From REEB509 sp049314555 (GTDB lineage: Bacteria; Pseudomonadota; Alphaproteobacteria; Caulobacterales; Aquidulcibacteraceae): 64,000 bases of DNA. The stretch spans positions 31,018 through 95,017 of the forward strand of contig JBMOEW010000007.1 of the NCBI GenBank assembly GCA_049314555.1, given 5' to 3'. Below are positions 26,471 through 35,459 of the stretch, piece after piece. Made by a program: the position numbers and the translations under genes. The stretch's first letter is position 1, and the number at the start of each line of letters is the position of its first letter. Below the pieces are notes generated by a model. The model was not told the origin of the DNA. It saw only the letters and a program-made list of their open reading frames with translations, and ran no database searches.

Positions 26471-28033
26471 ATGCCTGATTCCGCGACCGCCCCCGTTTCC
26501 AATCTGCCGGAGCTTTCGGTCTCTGAGCTTTCCTCTGCCGTCAAACGCACGATGGAGACCACGTTTGACCGCGTGCGGGTGCGGGGGGAGCTTGGGCGGG
26601 TGACGGTGGCCAAGTCCGGGCACCTTTATGCAGACTTGAAAGACGCCAACGCCGTGCTTTCGCTGGTGATGTGGAAGGGCACTCTGGCGGGGGTGAAGTT
26701 TCGCCCGGAGGAAGGGCTTGAGGTGGTGGCGGAGGGCCGGCTTTCCACCTTCCCTGGCAAGTCCTCCTACCAGTTGATCGCCGATCGGCTGGAGCCGGCG
26801 GGGGTTGGCGCGCTGCTGGCGCAGTTGGAGCGGTTGAAGACCAAGCTTGCGGCCGAAGGGCTGTTTGCGCCAGAGCGCAAGAAGGCGATCCCGTTTCTGC
26901 CGCAAACGATCGGGGTGATCACATCGCCCACCGGGGCGGTGATCCGCGACATCCTGCACCGGCTTGGCGAGCGTTTTCCGCGCCGGGTGATCTTGTGGCC
27001 GGTGTTGGTGCAGGGCGATCAGGCGGCTGGACAAGTGGCGGCGGCGATCCGCGGATTTAACGCGCTGACGGGCGAGCTGCGGCCCGACGTGCTGATCGTG
27101 GCGCGGGGCGGTGGCTCGATTGAAGACCTGTGGGCCTTCAATGAAGAGATCGTGGTGCGGGCCGCTGCTGAAAGTGTGATCCCGTTGATTTCCGCCGTGG
27201 GCCACGAAACAGACACCACGCTGATCGATTTTGCCTCGGACCTGCGGGCCCCTACCCCCACCGGGGCTGCGGAAAAGGCCGTGCCGGTGCGGGCGGAGTT
27301 GATCGCGCGGATCGAGACCCTTTCTGGGCGCTTGGTTTCTGGATTTGCCCGCGGGCTTGATATTCGGCGCACTGAAGTTCGGGCGGCGGGGGGCCGTCTG
27401 CCGCGCCCCCAAGCCCTGCTGGAGGGTCCACAACAGCGGTTTGACCGGGCTTCCGAGCGGCTAGCTTCGGCGCTCATTGCCAACGTGCGGGCGCACAAGG
27501 GGCGTCTTGATGCTGCCGCGGCGGCGCTGCGCCCTGCGGCCCTTCGGCAAGACATCGAGCGCCGACAGGAGCGGCTTGCGGCACTCACTGATCGCCAGCG
27601 GTTGGCGGTGGTTGGGGGCCTGCGGGCGCGGGCTGCACGGTTGGAGGCATTGAGCCTTCGGCCCGGCGGGTTGATGCAGGATTTGGCCAGGCGCCAGGAG
27701 CGCCTGCGCACGACGGTGGCGCGATTGGCGCCGGCCCTGGAACGGGGCTTTGGGGAGCGCGTCACAAGGCTCGCGGCAGCCGGGCGACTGCTGGACAGTC
27801 TCTCCCACAAGAGCGCCCTGCAACGGGGGTTTGCGTTGGTGCGTCGCCCGGATGGCGGTTTGGTGCGGGCGGCAACCGGGCTTGAGATTGGGGAGGCTGT
27901 GACGCTGGTTTTCCATGACGGGGAAGCGAGCGCCGCCATCACCGGGTCAACGCCAGCTGGCGCTGGCGGCGGTTCTGGCCCCAAAAAGCGGCGCAAGGGC
28001 GAAGATGGCGGCGATCAAGGGGCGTTGTTTTGA
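26471..28033 (+). CDS. xseA: Exodeoxyribonuclease VII large subunit
   Basis: 520 residues. The N-terminal OB fold (VRVRGELGRVTVAKSGHLYA) is followed by the XseA catalytic core with IGVITSPTGAVIRDILHRL, VLIVARGGGSIEDLW and ISAVGHETDTTLIDFASDLR, and then a long charged coiled-coil region (residues ~275-430) as expected. Single-strand DNA exonuclease with XseB, which is not in the window. ATG at 26471 chosen over an in-frame TTG at 26465. Confidence 0.96.
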   Translation: MPDSATAPVSNLPELSVSELSSAVKRTMETTFDRVRVRGELGRVTVAKSGHLYADLKDANAVLSLVMWKGTLAGVKFRPEEGLEVVAEGRLSTFPGKSSYQLIADRLEPAGVGALLAQLERLKTKLAAEGLFAPERKKAIPFLPQTIGVITSPTGAVIRDILHRLGERFPRRVILWPVLVQGDQAAGQVAAAIRGFNALTGELRPDVLIVARGGGSIEDLWAFNEEIVVRAAAESVIPLISAVGHETDTTLIDFASDLRAPTPTGAAEKAVPVRAELIARIETLSGRLVSGFARGLDIRRTEVRAAGGRLPRPQALLEGPQQRFDRASERLASALIANVRAHKGRLDAAAAALRPAALRQDIERRQERLAALTDRQRLAVVGGLRARAARLEALSLRPGGLMQDLARRQERLRTTVARLAPALERGFGERVTRLAAAGRLLDSLSHKSALQRGFALVRRPDGGLVRAATGLEIGEAVTLVFHDGEASAAITGSTPAGAGGGSGPKKRRKGEDGGDQGALF

Positions 28034-28094
28034 TCCGCGCGGGATTTCGATTTATAAGGGAGCTGGCGGCGTTGGGCTGCCAAGGCACACACCG

Positions 28095-28316
28095 ATGAAC
28101 AAGCCGGAATTCTGGGGCAAAGAAGCCGTCGTTCGCTATGAGGCCAACGATTTCACCTTGATGCAGGAAGGTCGCTTTGTGCGCTGCGCGGTGACCGGGG
28201 AACCGATTTCGCTGGATGATCTGCGGTATTGGAACGTGGGCCTACAGGAAGCGTATCGGGGGCCTGCGGAGTCACTGGCGCGCTGGCGGGCGCTGAACGA
28301 GGCGAGCAAAGCCTAA
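28095..28316 (+). CDS. DUF2093 small protein
   Basis: 73 residues: VVRYEANDFTLMQEGRFVRC, AVTGEPISLDDLRYWNV, then a helical tail. DUF2093 proteins are short, of unknown function and regularly follow xseA in alphaproteobacteria, as here (61 bp). The stop overlaps the next start by one base (TAATG). Confidence 0.9.
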   Translation: MNKPEFWGKEAVVRYEANDFTLMQEGRFVRCAVTGEPISLDDLRYWNVGLQEAYRGPAESLARWRALNEASKA

Positions 28317-29410
28317 TGCGCCTGCGGCTTTTGGCGGCTCTGGTGGGCTTGACGCTCGGGGCGTGCAGCACGCCTGCCCCCTTGAACGAAGCAGCAGCAC
28401 AAACCCCTCCTGCAACACAGTCGGCATCTCCATCACCTGCCCCTGCCCCGGTACCTGCAGCGCCTGCGGCCCCGGCCCCGCCGATGGTGGTGCCGCCAAG
28501 TGGGGTTCGGCCTGTGGTTGGCTATCCGCCAATTTCGATTGGCAGCGAGCCCATCTCTGGCAACACCAGCACGTTGCCTGTGCCTGCGTCGCCCGTCGTC
28601 GCCCACGCAGCTGCGCCTGGCCAAGGGTTGTTGCCGGTATGTGGTGGCGCGGCGGTTCAAGGCGGGCTTGTAGTATGCCGCACCCTGCCTGGGGCGAATG
28701 TGGTCGTGGGCACGCAGAGCCTGGCGGCGGATGCGGCTGGGTTTGTGGTGATCGGTTTTGACCGCGACGCGCCGGCTCTGGAAACCGTCACGTTCCAGCT
28801 TGGCTCGCAGCTGGCTTCGCATTCGTTTGAGATCACCCCGCGCACCTTCCGCACCACCTCGGTGGACGGAGTGCCGCAACGCAACGTGACACCCGACCCC
28901 GAACAACAGGCGCGGATCGCCCGGGAGCGGGTGTTGATCAACGAGGGCTATGCCAGCCGCGCCGATATCAGCGGCTATTTGGATGCCTTTATCTGGCCGG
29001 TCGAGGGTCGGATATCCTCGGCCTGGGGTGCCCAGCGGATCATCAATGGTGCGGCCGCTCGGCCGCACTACGGGATTGACATCGCGGTGCCCACCGGCAC
29101 GCCTATCCGTGCGCCGGCGGGCGGGGTTGTGAGTTTGGTGCAGCCGGACTTATTCCAGGAAGGCGGGCTGTTGATGATTGATCACGGCCAGGGTCTGATC
29201 AGCGTCTACCTGCACATGAGCCGACAAGACGTTGTGGTGGGCCAACGGGTGACGCAGGGCGAGGTGGTTGGCGCAGTGGGGGCCACGGGGCGGGCGACCG
29301 GGCCGCACCTGTGCTGGCGGATGAAGTGGCGCGACCGCTTTTTGGACCCGTCCCTGGCGATCCAAGGCTTGGCTCTCGCGCGGCAGACGTTGGCACCTGC
29401 CCAGCAGTAG
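28316..29410 (+). CDS. M23-family peptidase lipoprotein with HxC in place of HxH
   Basis: 364 residues. Lipoprotein signal with lipobox LGAC, then a Pro/Ala linker and a C-terminal LytM domain. The first zinc motif is HYGID (H251, D255), a further catalytic His is in YLH (H300), and the last motif reads GPHLCW (H331, C333) where most M23 enzymes have HxH. It is either a Cys-ligated endopeptidase or an inactive, EnvC/NlpD-like regulator. It probably acts on peptidoglycan at the outer membrane. Translationally coupled to DUF2093. Confidence 0.9.
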   Translation: MRLRLLAALVGLTLGACSTPAPLNEAAAQTPPATQSASPSPAPAPVPAAPAAPAPPMVVPPSGVRPVVGYPPISIGSEPISGNTSTLPVPASPVVAHAAAPGQGLLPVCGGAAVQGGLVVCRTLPGANVVVGTQSLAADAAGFVVIGFDRDAPALETVTFQLGSQLASHSFEITPRTFRTTSVDGVPQRNVTPDPEQQARIARERVLINEGYASRADISGYLDAFIWPVEGRISSAWGAQRIINGAAARPHYGIDIAVPTGTPIRAPAGGVVSLVQPDLFQEGGLLMIDHGQGLISVYLHMSRQDVVVGQRVTQGEVVGAVGATGRATGPHLCWRMKWRDRFLDPSLAIQGLALARQTLAPAQQ

Positions 29411-29413
29411 GGC

Positions 29414-30334
29414 TCAGAGCACGCCAGCTTTTGCCCAGGCCTCTTTTGGCCATCGCCGATGGACCCAGAACCATTGTTCTGGCGCTTCGCGGATGCGGGC
29501 CTCCATGAAGGCGTTGACGGCGTGCACCGCCTTGGGGGCTGCAACCTCCAGGGGGCTTTCGCGGTCCAGGGCGATCTCTGGGTGGATCGTGAGGAGAAAG
29601 TGCGGGCCGGCGGCGGTCCTTCGCAAGCCAAACGGCACCAGTGGCACCCCGTAGCGCAGCGCCAACCGGGTGGGGCCATCGGCGGTCATGCAGTCGTGGC
29701 CAAACAGCGGGGCGGGCAAGCCTTCGTTGTATTTTTGGTCGTTCATCAGGGCCACGGACTGGCCCTTGGCCAAAGCCCGCAGCAGGCCCATGCCGCCCTC
29801 TTTGCCTTTGGCCGCCTGCATCGTCGCACCATAGTGGCTGCGGTTTTTTTGGATGGCGGCGTCGATCAGCGGGTTGTTGGCGGGCCGATAGGTCATTTGG
29901 CAGGCAAGGCCGCGCTGGGCGATGGCTGCGGGCATCAGCTCCCAGTTGGAGAAGTGACCGGAGATGAACACCGCGCCCTTCGGGCTTGCCTTGATGGCAT
30001 CCAGCCGCTCCAGGCCGTGCACTTCGATGGCGCTGTTTGGGGTGTAGCAGTTGAGTTCGTGGAGGTGAGAAAACTCGCCCGCGATGCGGCCAAGTTCGCT
30101 CCAGGCGGCCATCGCCACATCTTGATGCCAGGCTTGGTTTTCGCCCGGAAATGCCAAACGCAAATTGCGCAGGGCGGTTTTGTGGGCGGGCAACAATGGC
30201 CCCAACCGATGCATGAAATTGGCACCGTCGTTGGAGGCGCGGGGCAGGCTTTTTTGGGCATAGTGGCGCTGGTAGGCGTTGAACGCCCAGCTCTCGATGC
30301 GATGCGGGAGGGTGATGGTGGTGGCAACCGCCAT
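29414..30334 (-). CDS. Lipid A late acyltransferase, LpxL/HtrB-like
   Basis: 306 residues. The acyltransferase motif HX4E is in SGHFSNWEL, and the second block is ALMNDQKYNEGLPAPLFG. The closing PEQWFWVHRRWP is typical of LpxL/LpxM. It should add a secondary acyl chain to Kdo-lipid A at the inner membrane. It follows lpxK with 7 bp between them, in the operon DUF374-waaA-lpxK-lpxL. The ATG at 30334 is chosen over the longer upstream frame into lpxK. Confidence 0.92.
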   Translation of the reverse strand: MAVATTITLPHRIESWAFNAYQRHYAQKSLPRASNDGANFMHRLGPLLPAHKTALRNLRLAFPGENQAWHQDVAMAAWSELGRIAGEFSHLHELNCYTPNSAIEVHGLERLDAIKASPKGAVFISGHFSNWELMPAAIAQRGLACQMTYRPANNPLIDAAIQKNRSHYGATMQAAKGKEGGMGLLRALAKGQSVALMNDQKYNEGLPAPLFGHDCMTADGPTRLALRYGVPLVPFGLRRTAAGPHFLLTIHPEIALDRESPLEVAAPKAVHAVNAFMEARIREAPEQWFWVHRRWPKEAWAKAGVL

Positions 30335-30341
30335 GGTGATC

Positions 30342-31343
30342 TTACGTCCTGAGGCGGGCGGCAATCGGGGCCAGCAGCGTTTGAAGGGCTGCGGGGTCGG
30401 CCAGGCGGGCCACGACCGGCAGGACGGCCACCTTCTCCCGCCAGGACGGCGGCAAACGGACGGCGTCTTTTTCGGTGGTGATCAAGCGGGCGTTGAGGGC
30501 TTGGGCATGATCGGCCAGGGCCGTCATTTCGCTGGGCGTGAAGGGGTGGTGATCGGGATAGCTCGCGCCATCCACCAATTCACCGCCGGCAGCCTCCAGG
30601 GTATCGAAGAACTTCTGTGGCCGCGCGATCCCCGCGAACGCCAGCAACGGGCCTGGGGGCGGCGGCGTTATTGGGCCAAGCCAGGCCTCCAGGATTGGGC
30701 CGGCAAAGCCATGCAGATAGTCTGGACGGGCGCGGTCGGCCGTTTCAGATGGGCGCACCATCACAACGGCATCGGCGCGAGGAAGGCCTTGGCTCAAGGG
30801 TTCCCGCAGGGGGCCCACGGGAAAAGTCTTGCCGTTGCCGATGCCTGCGCTGGCATCAAACACCAAGATCGACAGCGCCTTCGCCAGCGCCATGTTTTGA
30901 AAGCCGTCGTCCATCACAATCGCGCGGGCCCCGGCGGCGATCATGGCTTGCGCACCGGCCAGACGGTCCCGTGCGATCCAGGCGGGGCCATCCCTGGCGT
31001 GCAACAGGGGTTCATCGCCCACCGCGCTGAAGGCATCGTCTGGCTTGACCGCGCGGGGACCCTTCTCGCGGCCCCCATAGCCGCGCGACAGGGTGAAGAC
31101 GCCCGCACCTGCCCCGCCCAAAGCCAAGCGCACAGCCCGTGTGACTGGCGTTTTACCGGCACCGCCCATCGAAAGATTTCCGACACACACCACCGGGATG
31201 CCACACTGCGTTGGCGTGGCGCGGGCAATACGATCGGCGGTGACGCGTGCCCACACCCAGGCGATCGGAGACAATATGGCACGCGACATCGGCGCTGAGT
31301 CCCGGCCGTGGGCATCGCGATACCACCAGTCAGGCGCGCGCAC
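30342..31343 (-). CDS. lpxK: Tetraacyldisaccharide 4'-kinase LpxK
   Basis: 333 residues. Kinase that phosphorylates the 4' position of the lipid A disaccharide. N-terminal RAPDWWY, the P-loop NLSMGGAGKTP, the conserved LSRGYGG, VMDDGFQN and DHHPFTPSEM and the ITTEKDAVRLP block are all present. The GTG at 31343 begins the family N-terminus and overlaps the end of waaA by 14 bp. Confidence 0.95.
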   Translation of the reverse strand: MRAPDWWYRDAHGRDSAPMSRAILSPIAWVWARVTADRIARATPTQCGIPVVCVGNLSMGGAGKTPVTRAVRLALGGAGAGVFTLSRGYGGREKGPRAVKPDDAFSAVGDEPLLHARDGPAWIARDRLAGAQAMIAAGARAIVMDDGFQNMALAKALSILVFDASAGIGNGKTFPVGPLREPLSQGLPRADAVVMVRPSETADRARPDYLHGFAGPILEAWLGPITPPPPGPLLAFAGIARPQKFFDTLEAAGGELVDGASYPDHHPFTPSEMTALADHAQALNARLITTEKDAVRLPPSWREKVAVLPVVARLADPAALQTLLAPIAARLRT

Positions 31344-32631
31344 GCAGGCCTCCACCGGTGGTGGTGCGGGGGCCGAGCAGGCCTTCCAGGGCGTCGATCG
31401 TGGCGGCAAGGGCTGGGCCCGCCGCGCCTGCGATTTCGCCGGCGGCTTGGGTCAAGCGTTGGCGGGCGGGCTCATCGCGCCAAAGTTCGTCTACCGTGGC
31501 TGCAATCCGGGCTGGCCCTTCGACGATCCGCGCGCCACCCGCCTGCAAAAGGGCCTCAAACGCCTCGTCAAAGCTTTCAACGTGCGGGCCAGACAAAATG
31601 GCCGCGCCGATCTTGGCGGGCTCCATTGGGTTATGGCCCTTCAACTCCGGGCGCAAAGACCCCGCCACCAGCGCCACGGGGGCGGCGGCATAAAGCGTGC
31701 CCATTTCGCCCAAGGTATCTGCCACATACACCGCGGCGTCGCCGATCGGTTGGTTCTGACTGCGGCGGGGTGCACCGCCGGCGAGCTCGGCCACCTGGGC
31801 ACCGCGCTCTGGGTGGCGAGGGGCGATGATCAGCAGGGCGTCACGCTCGCCGCGGCGCAGTTGCTCGTGGGCGGCCAGCACGATTTCATCTTCGCCGGCA
31901 TGGGTGGAGGCCGCAAGCCACACGGGGCGTTTGGCGATCTGGGCCATCAGGCGGGTGTGGGCGTGAACATCAATCGGCGGCGCGGGGGCAGCAAACTTGA
32001 CATTGCCGAGCCGTGCGGCGCGCCTCGCCCCAAGGGTGATCAAGCCTTCAGCGGTGCGCGCATCGGCTGTGGTGATCACGTCAAACGCGGCCAGCAGGCG
32101 CTTGGCGCTGGTGGGCACTTTGGCCCAATCCGCCAGGCTCTTGGGGCTCATGCGCGCGTTGACGAGGGCAAGGGCCGTGCCCTGCTCTTGCGCCGTCAAA
32201 ATCAGGTTTGGCCAAAGTTCGCTTTCCACAAACACGCCCAGATCCGGACGCCAATGGGCGATGAACCGCTTGGCACAATCGGGGCGGTCCAGGGGCGCAT
32301 ACTGGTGGATGGTGTTGGCGGGGGCGGCGCGATCTACCAGGGCGGCCGAGGTGCGGGTGCCGGTGGTGATGAGGGTTGTGACCTCGCGCACGCGCCCAGC
32401 CAGACCTGCGCGGATTTGCAGGGCGACGCCCGCTTCGCCAACGCTTGCGGCGTGCAGCCAAACCAGGCACCCAGAGGGGCGCGCTGCGCTGGCGCGCCCG
32501 AAGCGTTCGCCGCGGCGGGCTTGATCTTCTTTGCCCTGCGCCGCGCGCACGGTCAGCACCGGCCCGGCCAGCACGCCAAGCGCGCGGGCAGCCATTCGAT
32601 AGGCGCTCAGGGCGGGCGGGTAGCGCTTCAT
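31330..32631 (-). CDS. waaA: 3-deoxy-D-manno-octulosonic acid transferase WaaA (KdtA)
   Basis: 433 residues. N-terminal membrane-adjacent helix, then WLHAASVGE, ITTGTRTSA, VFVESELWPNL (the family signature) and in the C-terminal half the nucleotide-sugar region (STHAGEDE, PRHPER, GHNPMEPAKIGAAILSGPH). Adds Kdo to lipid IVA from CMP-Kdo. Its start overlaps the DUF374 stop by 4 bp, and its end overlaps lpxK. Confidence 0.96.
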   Translation of the reverse strand: MKRYPPALSAYRMAARALGVLAGPVLTVRAAQGKEDQARRGERFGRASAARPSGCLVWLHAASVGEAGVALQIRAGLAGRVREVTTLITTGTRTSAALVDRAAPANTIHQYAPLDRPDCAKRFIAHWRPDLGVFVESELWPNLILTAQEQGTALALVNARMSPKSLADWAKVPTSAKRLLAAFDVITTADARTAEGLITLGARRAARLGNVKFAAPAPPIDVHAHTRLMAQIAKRPVWLAASTHAGEDEIVLAAHEQLRRGERDALLIIAPRHPERGAQVAELAGGAPRRSQNQPIGDAAVYVADTLGEMGTLYAAAPVALVAGSLRPELKGHNPMEPAKIGAAILSGPHVESFDEAFEALLQAGGARIVEGPARIAATVDELWRDEPARQRLTQAAGEIAGAAGPALAATIDALEGLLGPRTTTGGGLRARA

Positions 32632-33419
32632 GCCTCAACCTCGTTGGGCAGGTCTTGCGGCTCTGACTCCGACTCTTGCTCTGGCTTGCTTTGCGGCAGG
32701 GGGCGCTTGGGGGTGGTGTCAACCCCCAAGACCTTATCCGCATCCTGGCCAATCTGGTGCAACATGGCTTCCATCTGCTCGCGCGCCAGCTGCAGGCGGG
32801 CGTCGTCTGCGTCGCGCGGGACATAGATCGGCCCGCCCCAGACAAACGCAGCGGAGGAAAACAATGGTGGCAACAGCAATCCGTCCCAGGTGTTCAAGAC
32901 ACGCAAGCCCGTGGCGCTCCAGGCAAGGCCCACAATCGGAGCGCCGGTCATGCGCGCCAACTGGAGCGCGCCCATCTGGGCCACATGGCGGGGGCCACGG
33001 GGGCCATCGGGCATGAGGGCCACTGCGCCGCCGCCATCGATATAGCGCTTCATTTCCCGCATGGCGACCATTGCGCCTTTGCGCTTGCCGGGCTTATCTG
33101 AGGACCCGCGAATGTGGCCCACATGCACCCAGCGCATCGCGCGCGTCATGGTGTCGCCCTGTTTGGAGTAGGACATCAGGGCCTTCACGGGCTGATGGCC
33201 CTTATGGACCGTCCAGCCGACGTGGGCCAAGATCAGGCGCTCGTGCCAGCACACGACAATCGCGCCCTTGCCGCTTGCCCAGACCTGCTCGGCGATCGCA
33301 CGGTTGACCCACTGCCAGCGGTTGGTGTGGGTTGCAGCCCAGACATAGGCCCCTGCCAGTTCGGCACCGAGCTTGGCAATGATCCCTGGGCCGCGCTTCA
33401 CCGCTTTTCCTCTGTTCAA
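32628..33419 (-). CDS. DUF374 lysophospholipid-acyltransferase-like protein
   Basis: 263 residues. VVCWHERLILAHV carries the acyltransferase histidine and ALMPDGPRGPRHVAQMG the conserved central loop. Members of DUF374 sit beside waaA in alphaproteobacteria and are thought to act on lipid A or related lipids. The C-terminal 40 residues form a Ser/Glu/Pro-rich tail (QSKPEQESESEPQDLP) of no recognised fold. It is first in the minus-strand lipid A operon. Confidence 0.88.
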   Translation of the reverse strand: MNRGKAVKRGPGIIAKLGAELAGAYVWAATHTNRWQWVNRAIAEQVWASGKGAIVVCWHERLILAHVGWTVHKGHQPVKALMSYSKQGDTMTRAMRWVHVGHIRGSSDKPGKRKGAMVAMREMKRYIDGGGAVALMPDGPRGPRHVAQMGALQLARMTGAPIVGLAWSATGLRVLNTWDGLLLPPLFSSAAFVWGGPIYVPRDADDARLQLAREQMEAMLHQIGQDADKVLGVDTTPKRPLPQSKPEQESESEPQDLPNEVEA

Positions 33420-33499
33420 GGGCTATCATCTGCCGCTTTCGCGCCCTTATACGTGCGAACAGCGCACCAACGCCAGTTCAGGATGAAGCAGACTTTCAG

Positions 33500-34186
33500 A
33501 TGAGCACACCGGCTGTTGCCTCCCAACGGGGCTTTGATCTGACCACCGCGGAGGGGCGCAGGCGCGCGCGCCATGACCTGATTTGGGTGGACCACGGGTT
33601 TTTGCGGGCGGCGTTTCAGAATTTCCATTGGATCACGCCGGAGATGGCGCGCTGCAACCAGCCCTCGCCGGAACATATCGCGCGGTATGCCGCGATGGGG
33701 ATCAAAACCGTGATCAACCTGCGGGGCTTTAACGACAGCGGCCATTATTGGCTGGAGCGGGAGGCCTGCGCGCGCCATGGCCTGGTGTTGGTGGACACGC
33801 CGATTTCGTCGCGCGATACGCCCAGCAAAGAGCGGCTGTGGCGGGCGAAGGCGATTTTCGGGTCGATCACCTACCCGGCCCTGATGCATTGCAAATCCGG
33901 TGCGGACCGGGCCGGGGTTTATGGCGTTTTGTACAAGCACTGGCACCTGGGCCAGCCGCTGGAGGCGGCCATCGAGCAGTTATCCGCGCGCTATCTGCAC
34001 GCGAAAGTGGGCAAGACCGGCATGCTGGACTTTTTCTTTGAGACCGCGATTGCGGAGACGAAAGCCAGCGGCAAGAGCTTTGACCAGTGGATCGCGGACG
34101 ATTACGACCCCGCCGCCCTTAAGGCGCGGTTCATGAGCGGCTGGTGGGGTAATTTGTTGACCGAGAAAATCTTGAGGCGGGAGTGA
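33500..34186 (+). CDS. Dual-specificity/tyrosine phosphatase-family protein
   Basis: 228 residues. The phosphatase P-loop is HCKSGADRAGVYG (HCx5R), and the preceding MGIKTVINLRG is the usual strand of the DSP fold. A general acid Asp may lie in the PISSRDTP segment. Related proteins lie next to LPS genes in alphaproteobacteria, which fits its divergent position beside the lipid A operon. Target is unknown. Confidence 0.88.
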   Translation: MSTPAVASQRGFDLTTAEGRRRARHDLIWVDHGFLRAAFQNFHWITPEMARCNQPSPEHIARYAAMGIKTVINLRGFNDSGHYWLEREACARHGLVLVDTPISSRDTPSKERLWRAKAIFGSITYPALMHCKSGADRAGVYGVLYKHWHLGQPLEAAIEQLSARYLHAKVGKTGMLDFFFETAIAETKASGKSFDQWIADDYDPAALKARFMSGWWGNLLTEKILRRE

Positions 34187-34269
34187 GCCCTAGAGTGCCC
34201 CCTTCGCCTCGCCTTGAAACATGCTATGTGAAACCGCCCTCCTTGGGCTCAAGCTTTTGGAGGGGCACC

Positions 34270-34749
34270 ATGCGGCAGTTTTGGTCGATCAGCGCGCTGG
34301 CGCTTCTCGCGATCTGTGCGGCGGCGTGTGCGACGCCCCCCGCCCCAACACCATGGTCCCCCGCGGAAGCGCTGCCGCCTTACAGCCAAGTGGTGGCAAA
34401 TCTGATCTCCGCGACCCGGACCGCCGACCCCTACCAAAACACCGCGATGCTGGAGCGCGAGCCCTGCCTGTTCGCCTACGAAATCTCGGCCGGGCGGCAA
34501 TCGACGCTGCAGTTTGACTTCGATGTGCGCCTGTTGAATCTTAATGCAGTCAGTGCAGCGGAGGGCCAGGCGTCTCAGAGCGCGTATTCGCGTCGCATCT
34601 CTTGCGCGGCGAATAAAGCCGGCTGCGCCACTTTCAACGGGGGGCCGGTTGGCTACATCGAGATCGCTGGGCAAAGTCTGGAAGACCTTGACCGCGCGCT
34701 GGGCGCGCTGCGTCAGGCCCAAGCGATTTGCGCGCAAACGCCGCGGTGA
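34270..34749 (+). CDS. Hypothetical lipoprotein
   Basis: 159 residues with lipoprotein signal (ALALLAICAAACA, lipobox AAAC), a short Pro linker and a globular part with three further cysteines. SYSRRISCAANKAGCATFNG and a final helix (SLEDLDRALGALRQAQAIC) are visible. No family recognised. The frame extends to 34183, overlapping the phosphatase gene, but the signal peptide fixes the start at 34270. Confidence 0.7.
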   Translation: MRQFWSISALALLAICAAACATPPAPTPWSPAEALPPYSQVVANLISATRTADPYQNTAMLEREPCLFAYEISAGRQSTLQFDFDVRLLNLNAVSAAEGQASQSAYSRRISCAANKAGCATFNGGPVGYIEIAGQSLEDLDRALGALRQAQAICAQTPR

Positions 34750-34807
34750 CCTTTAGCACGGCAGACGTTTGAAAACCGGCGGTCGGATTTTCGTCCCGAT
34801 ACGGACG

Positions 34808-35326
34808 TTAGCTCGGGGCGCGGTAGTGAAGGTCAAACTTCTTCCCAATGGCCGCAGCCGTCCATTGTTTTGCGAAGCTCGCAATCTGGCCACGGATCGA
34901 AAAGATGGTCTCGTCGCTCACATTTGGCGCGGGCACGAACGAGGCGAAGCACGCGGCTTCCACCACGCTGCGAAAGGTGTCGCCATCAGCGGGCGCGCCC
35001 CAGAGGTCGGCTTCGAAGCACTCCACCAGGCGCTCGGCTTGGAGCAATTCGATGATCGAAGGATCGGGAACCTCTGCGCGCGAGGCGCTGGCGTGGCCCG
35101 CGGCCTTGGCTATCTCTTGGATCTCGCCGGGATCGATGCCGTCGGCGACCATTCCCCAAAAGCCGCGCTTGAAGGCCAGCTCTTGTTCAACAATCAAGTG
35201 CACGGCGTCGTGGGGGATCGGCCCCTTCTTGGGAAAGGTAAAGCGCGCGGTCTTCCCGGCCAGCCGGCAGAGTTCGATGGTATCGGCCTTTTCGCCCTTG
35301 GTGATAGTGACTTCGATAGGTGCCAT
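34808..35326 (-). CDS. Conserved hypothetical protein
   Basis: 172 residues, MAPIEVTITKGEKADTIEL at the start. Mostly soluble, with a central helical region (FEADLWGAPADGDTFRSVVE). No domain recognised. It follows hslO after a repeat-containing gap (35350-35458), so it may have its own promoter. Start chosen at ATG 35326 over the upstream frame. Confidence 0.6.
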   Translation of the reverse strand: MAPIEVTITKGEKADTIELCRLAGKTARFTFPKKGPIPHDAVHLIVEQELAFKRGFWGMVADGIDPGEIQEIAKAAGHASASRAEVPDPSIIELLQAERLVECFEADLWGAPADGDTFRSVVEAACFASFVPAPNVSDETIFSIRGQIASFAKQWTAAAIGKKFDLHYRAPS

Positions 35327-35349
35327 CGTTTGGAGCCCGCTCGCGTCTA

Positions 35350-35397
35350 GCGCGTTTTCAACAAAAGCCAATCCGGCCAGGAAAGTTGAAAACGCGC
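35350..35397. repeat. 13-bp perfect inverted repeat
   Basis: GCGCGTTTTCAAC at 35350-35362 and its exact reverse complement GTTGAAAACGCGC at 35385-35397 flank a 22-nt loop. No T-run follows on either strand. It lies between hslO and the next minus-strand gene. The pattern resembles palindromic intergenic repeats that I remember from alphaproteobacterial genomes, which needs a genome search to confirm. Confidence 0.65.
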
Positions 35398-35414
35398 AAC
35401 GTCAATAAGTTAGC

Positions 35415-35458
35415 CCGCTTTCGGACGGGAAACCGGTGCCCCCTTTCCTTGAAAGCGG
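35415..35458. repeat. 8-bp inverted repeat abutting hslO stop
   Basis: CCGCTTTC (35415-35422) and GAAAGCGG (35451-35458) enclose a 28-nt loop containing GGGAAACCGGTGCCC. It is directly beside the hslO stop codon, so it could serve as an hslO transcript end, but it has no T-run. With the 13-bp hairpin it forms one compound element. Confidence 0.5.
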
Positions 35459-35459
35459 C

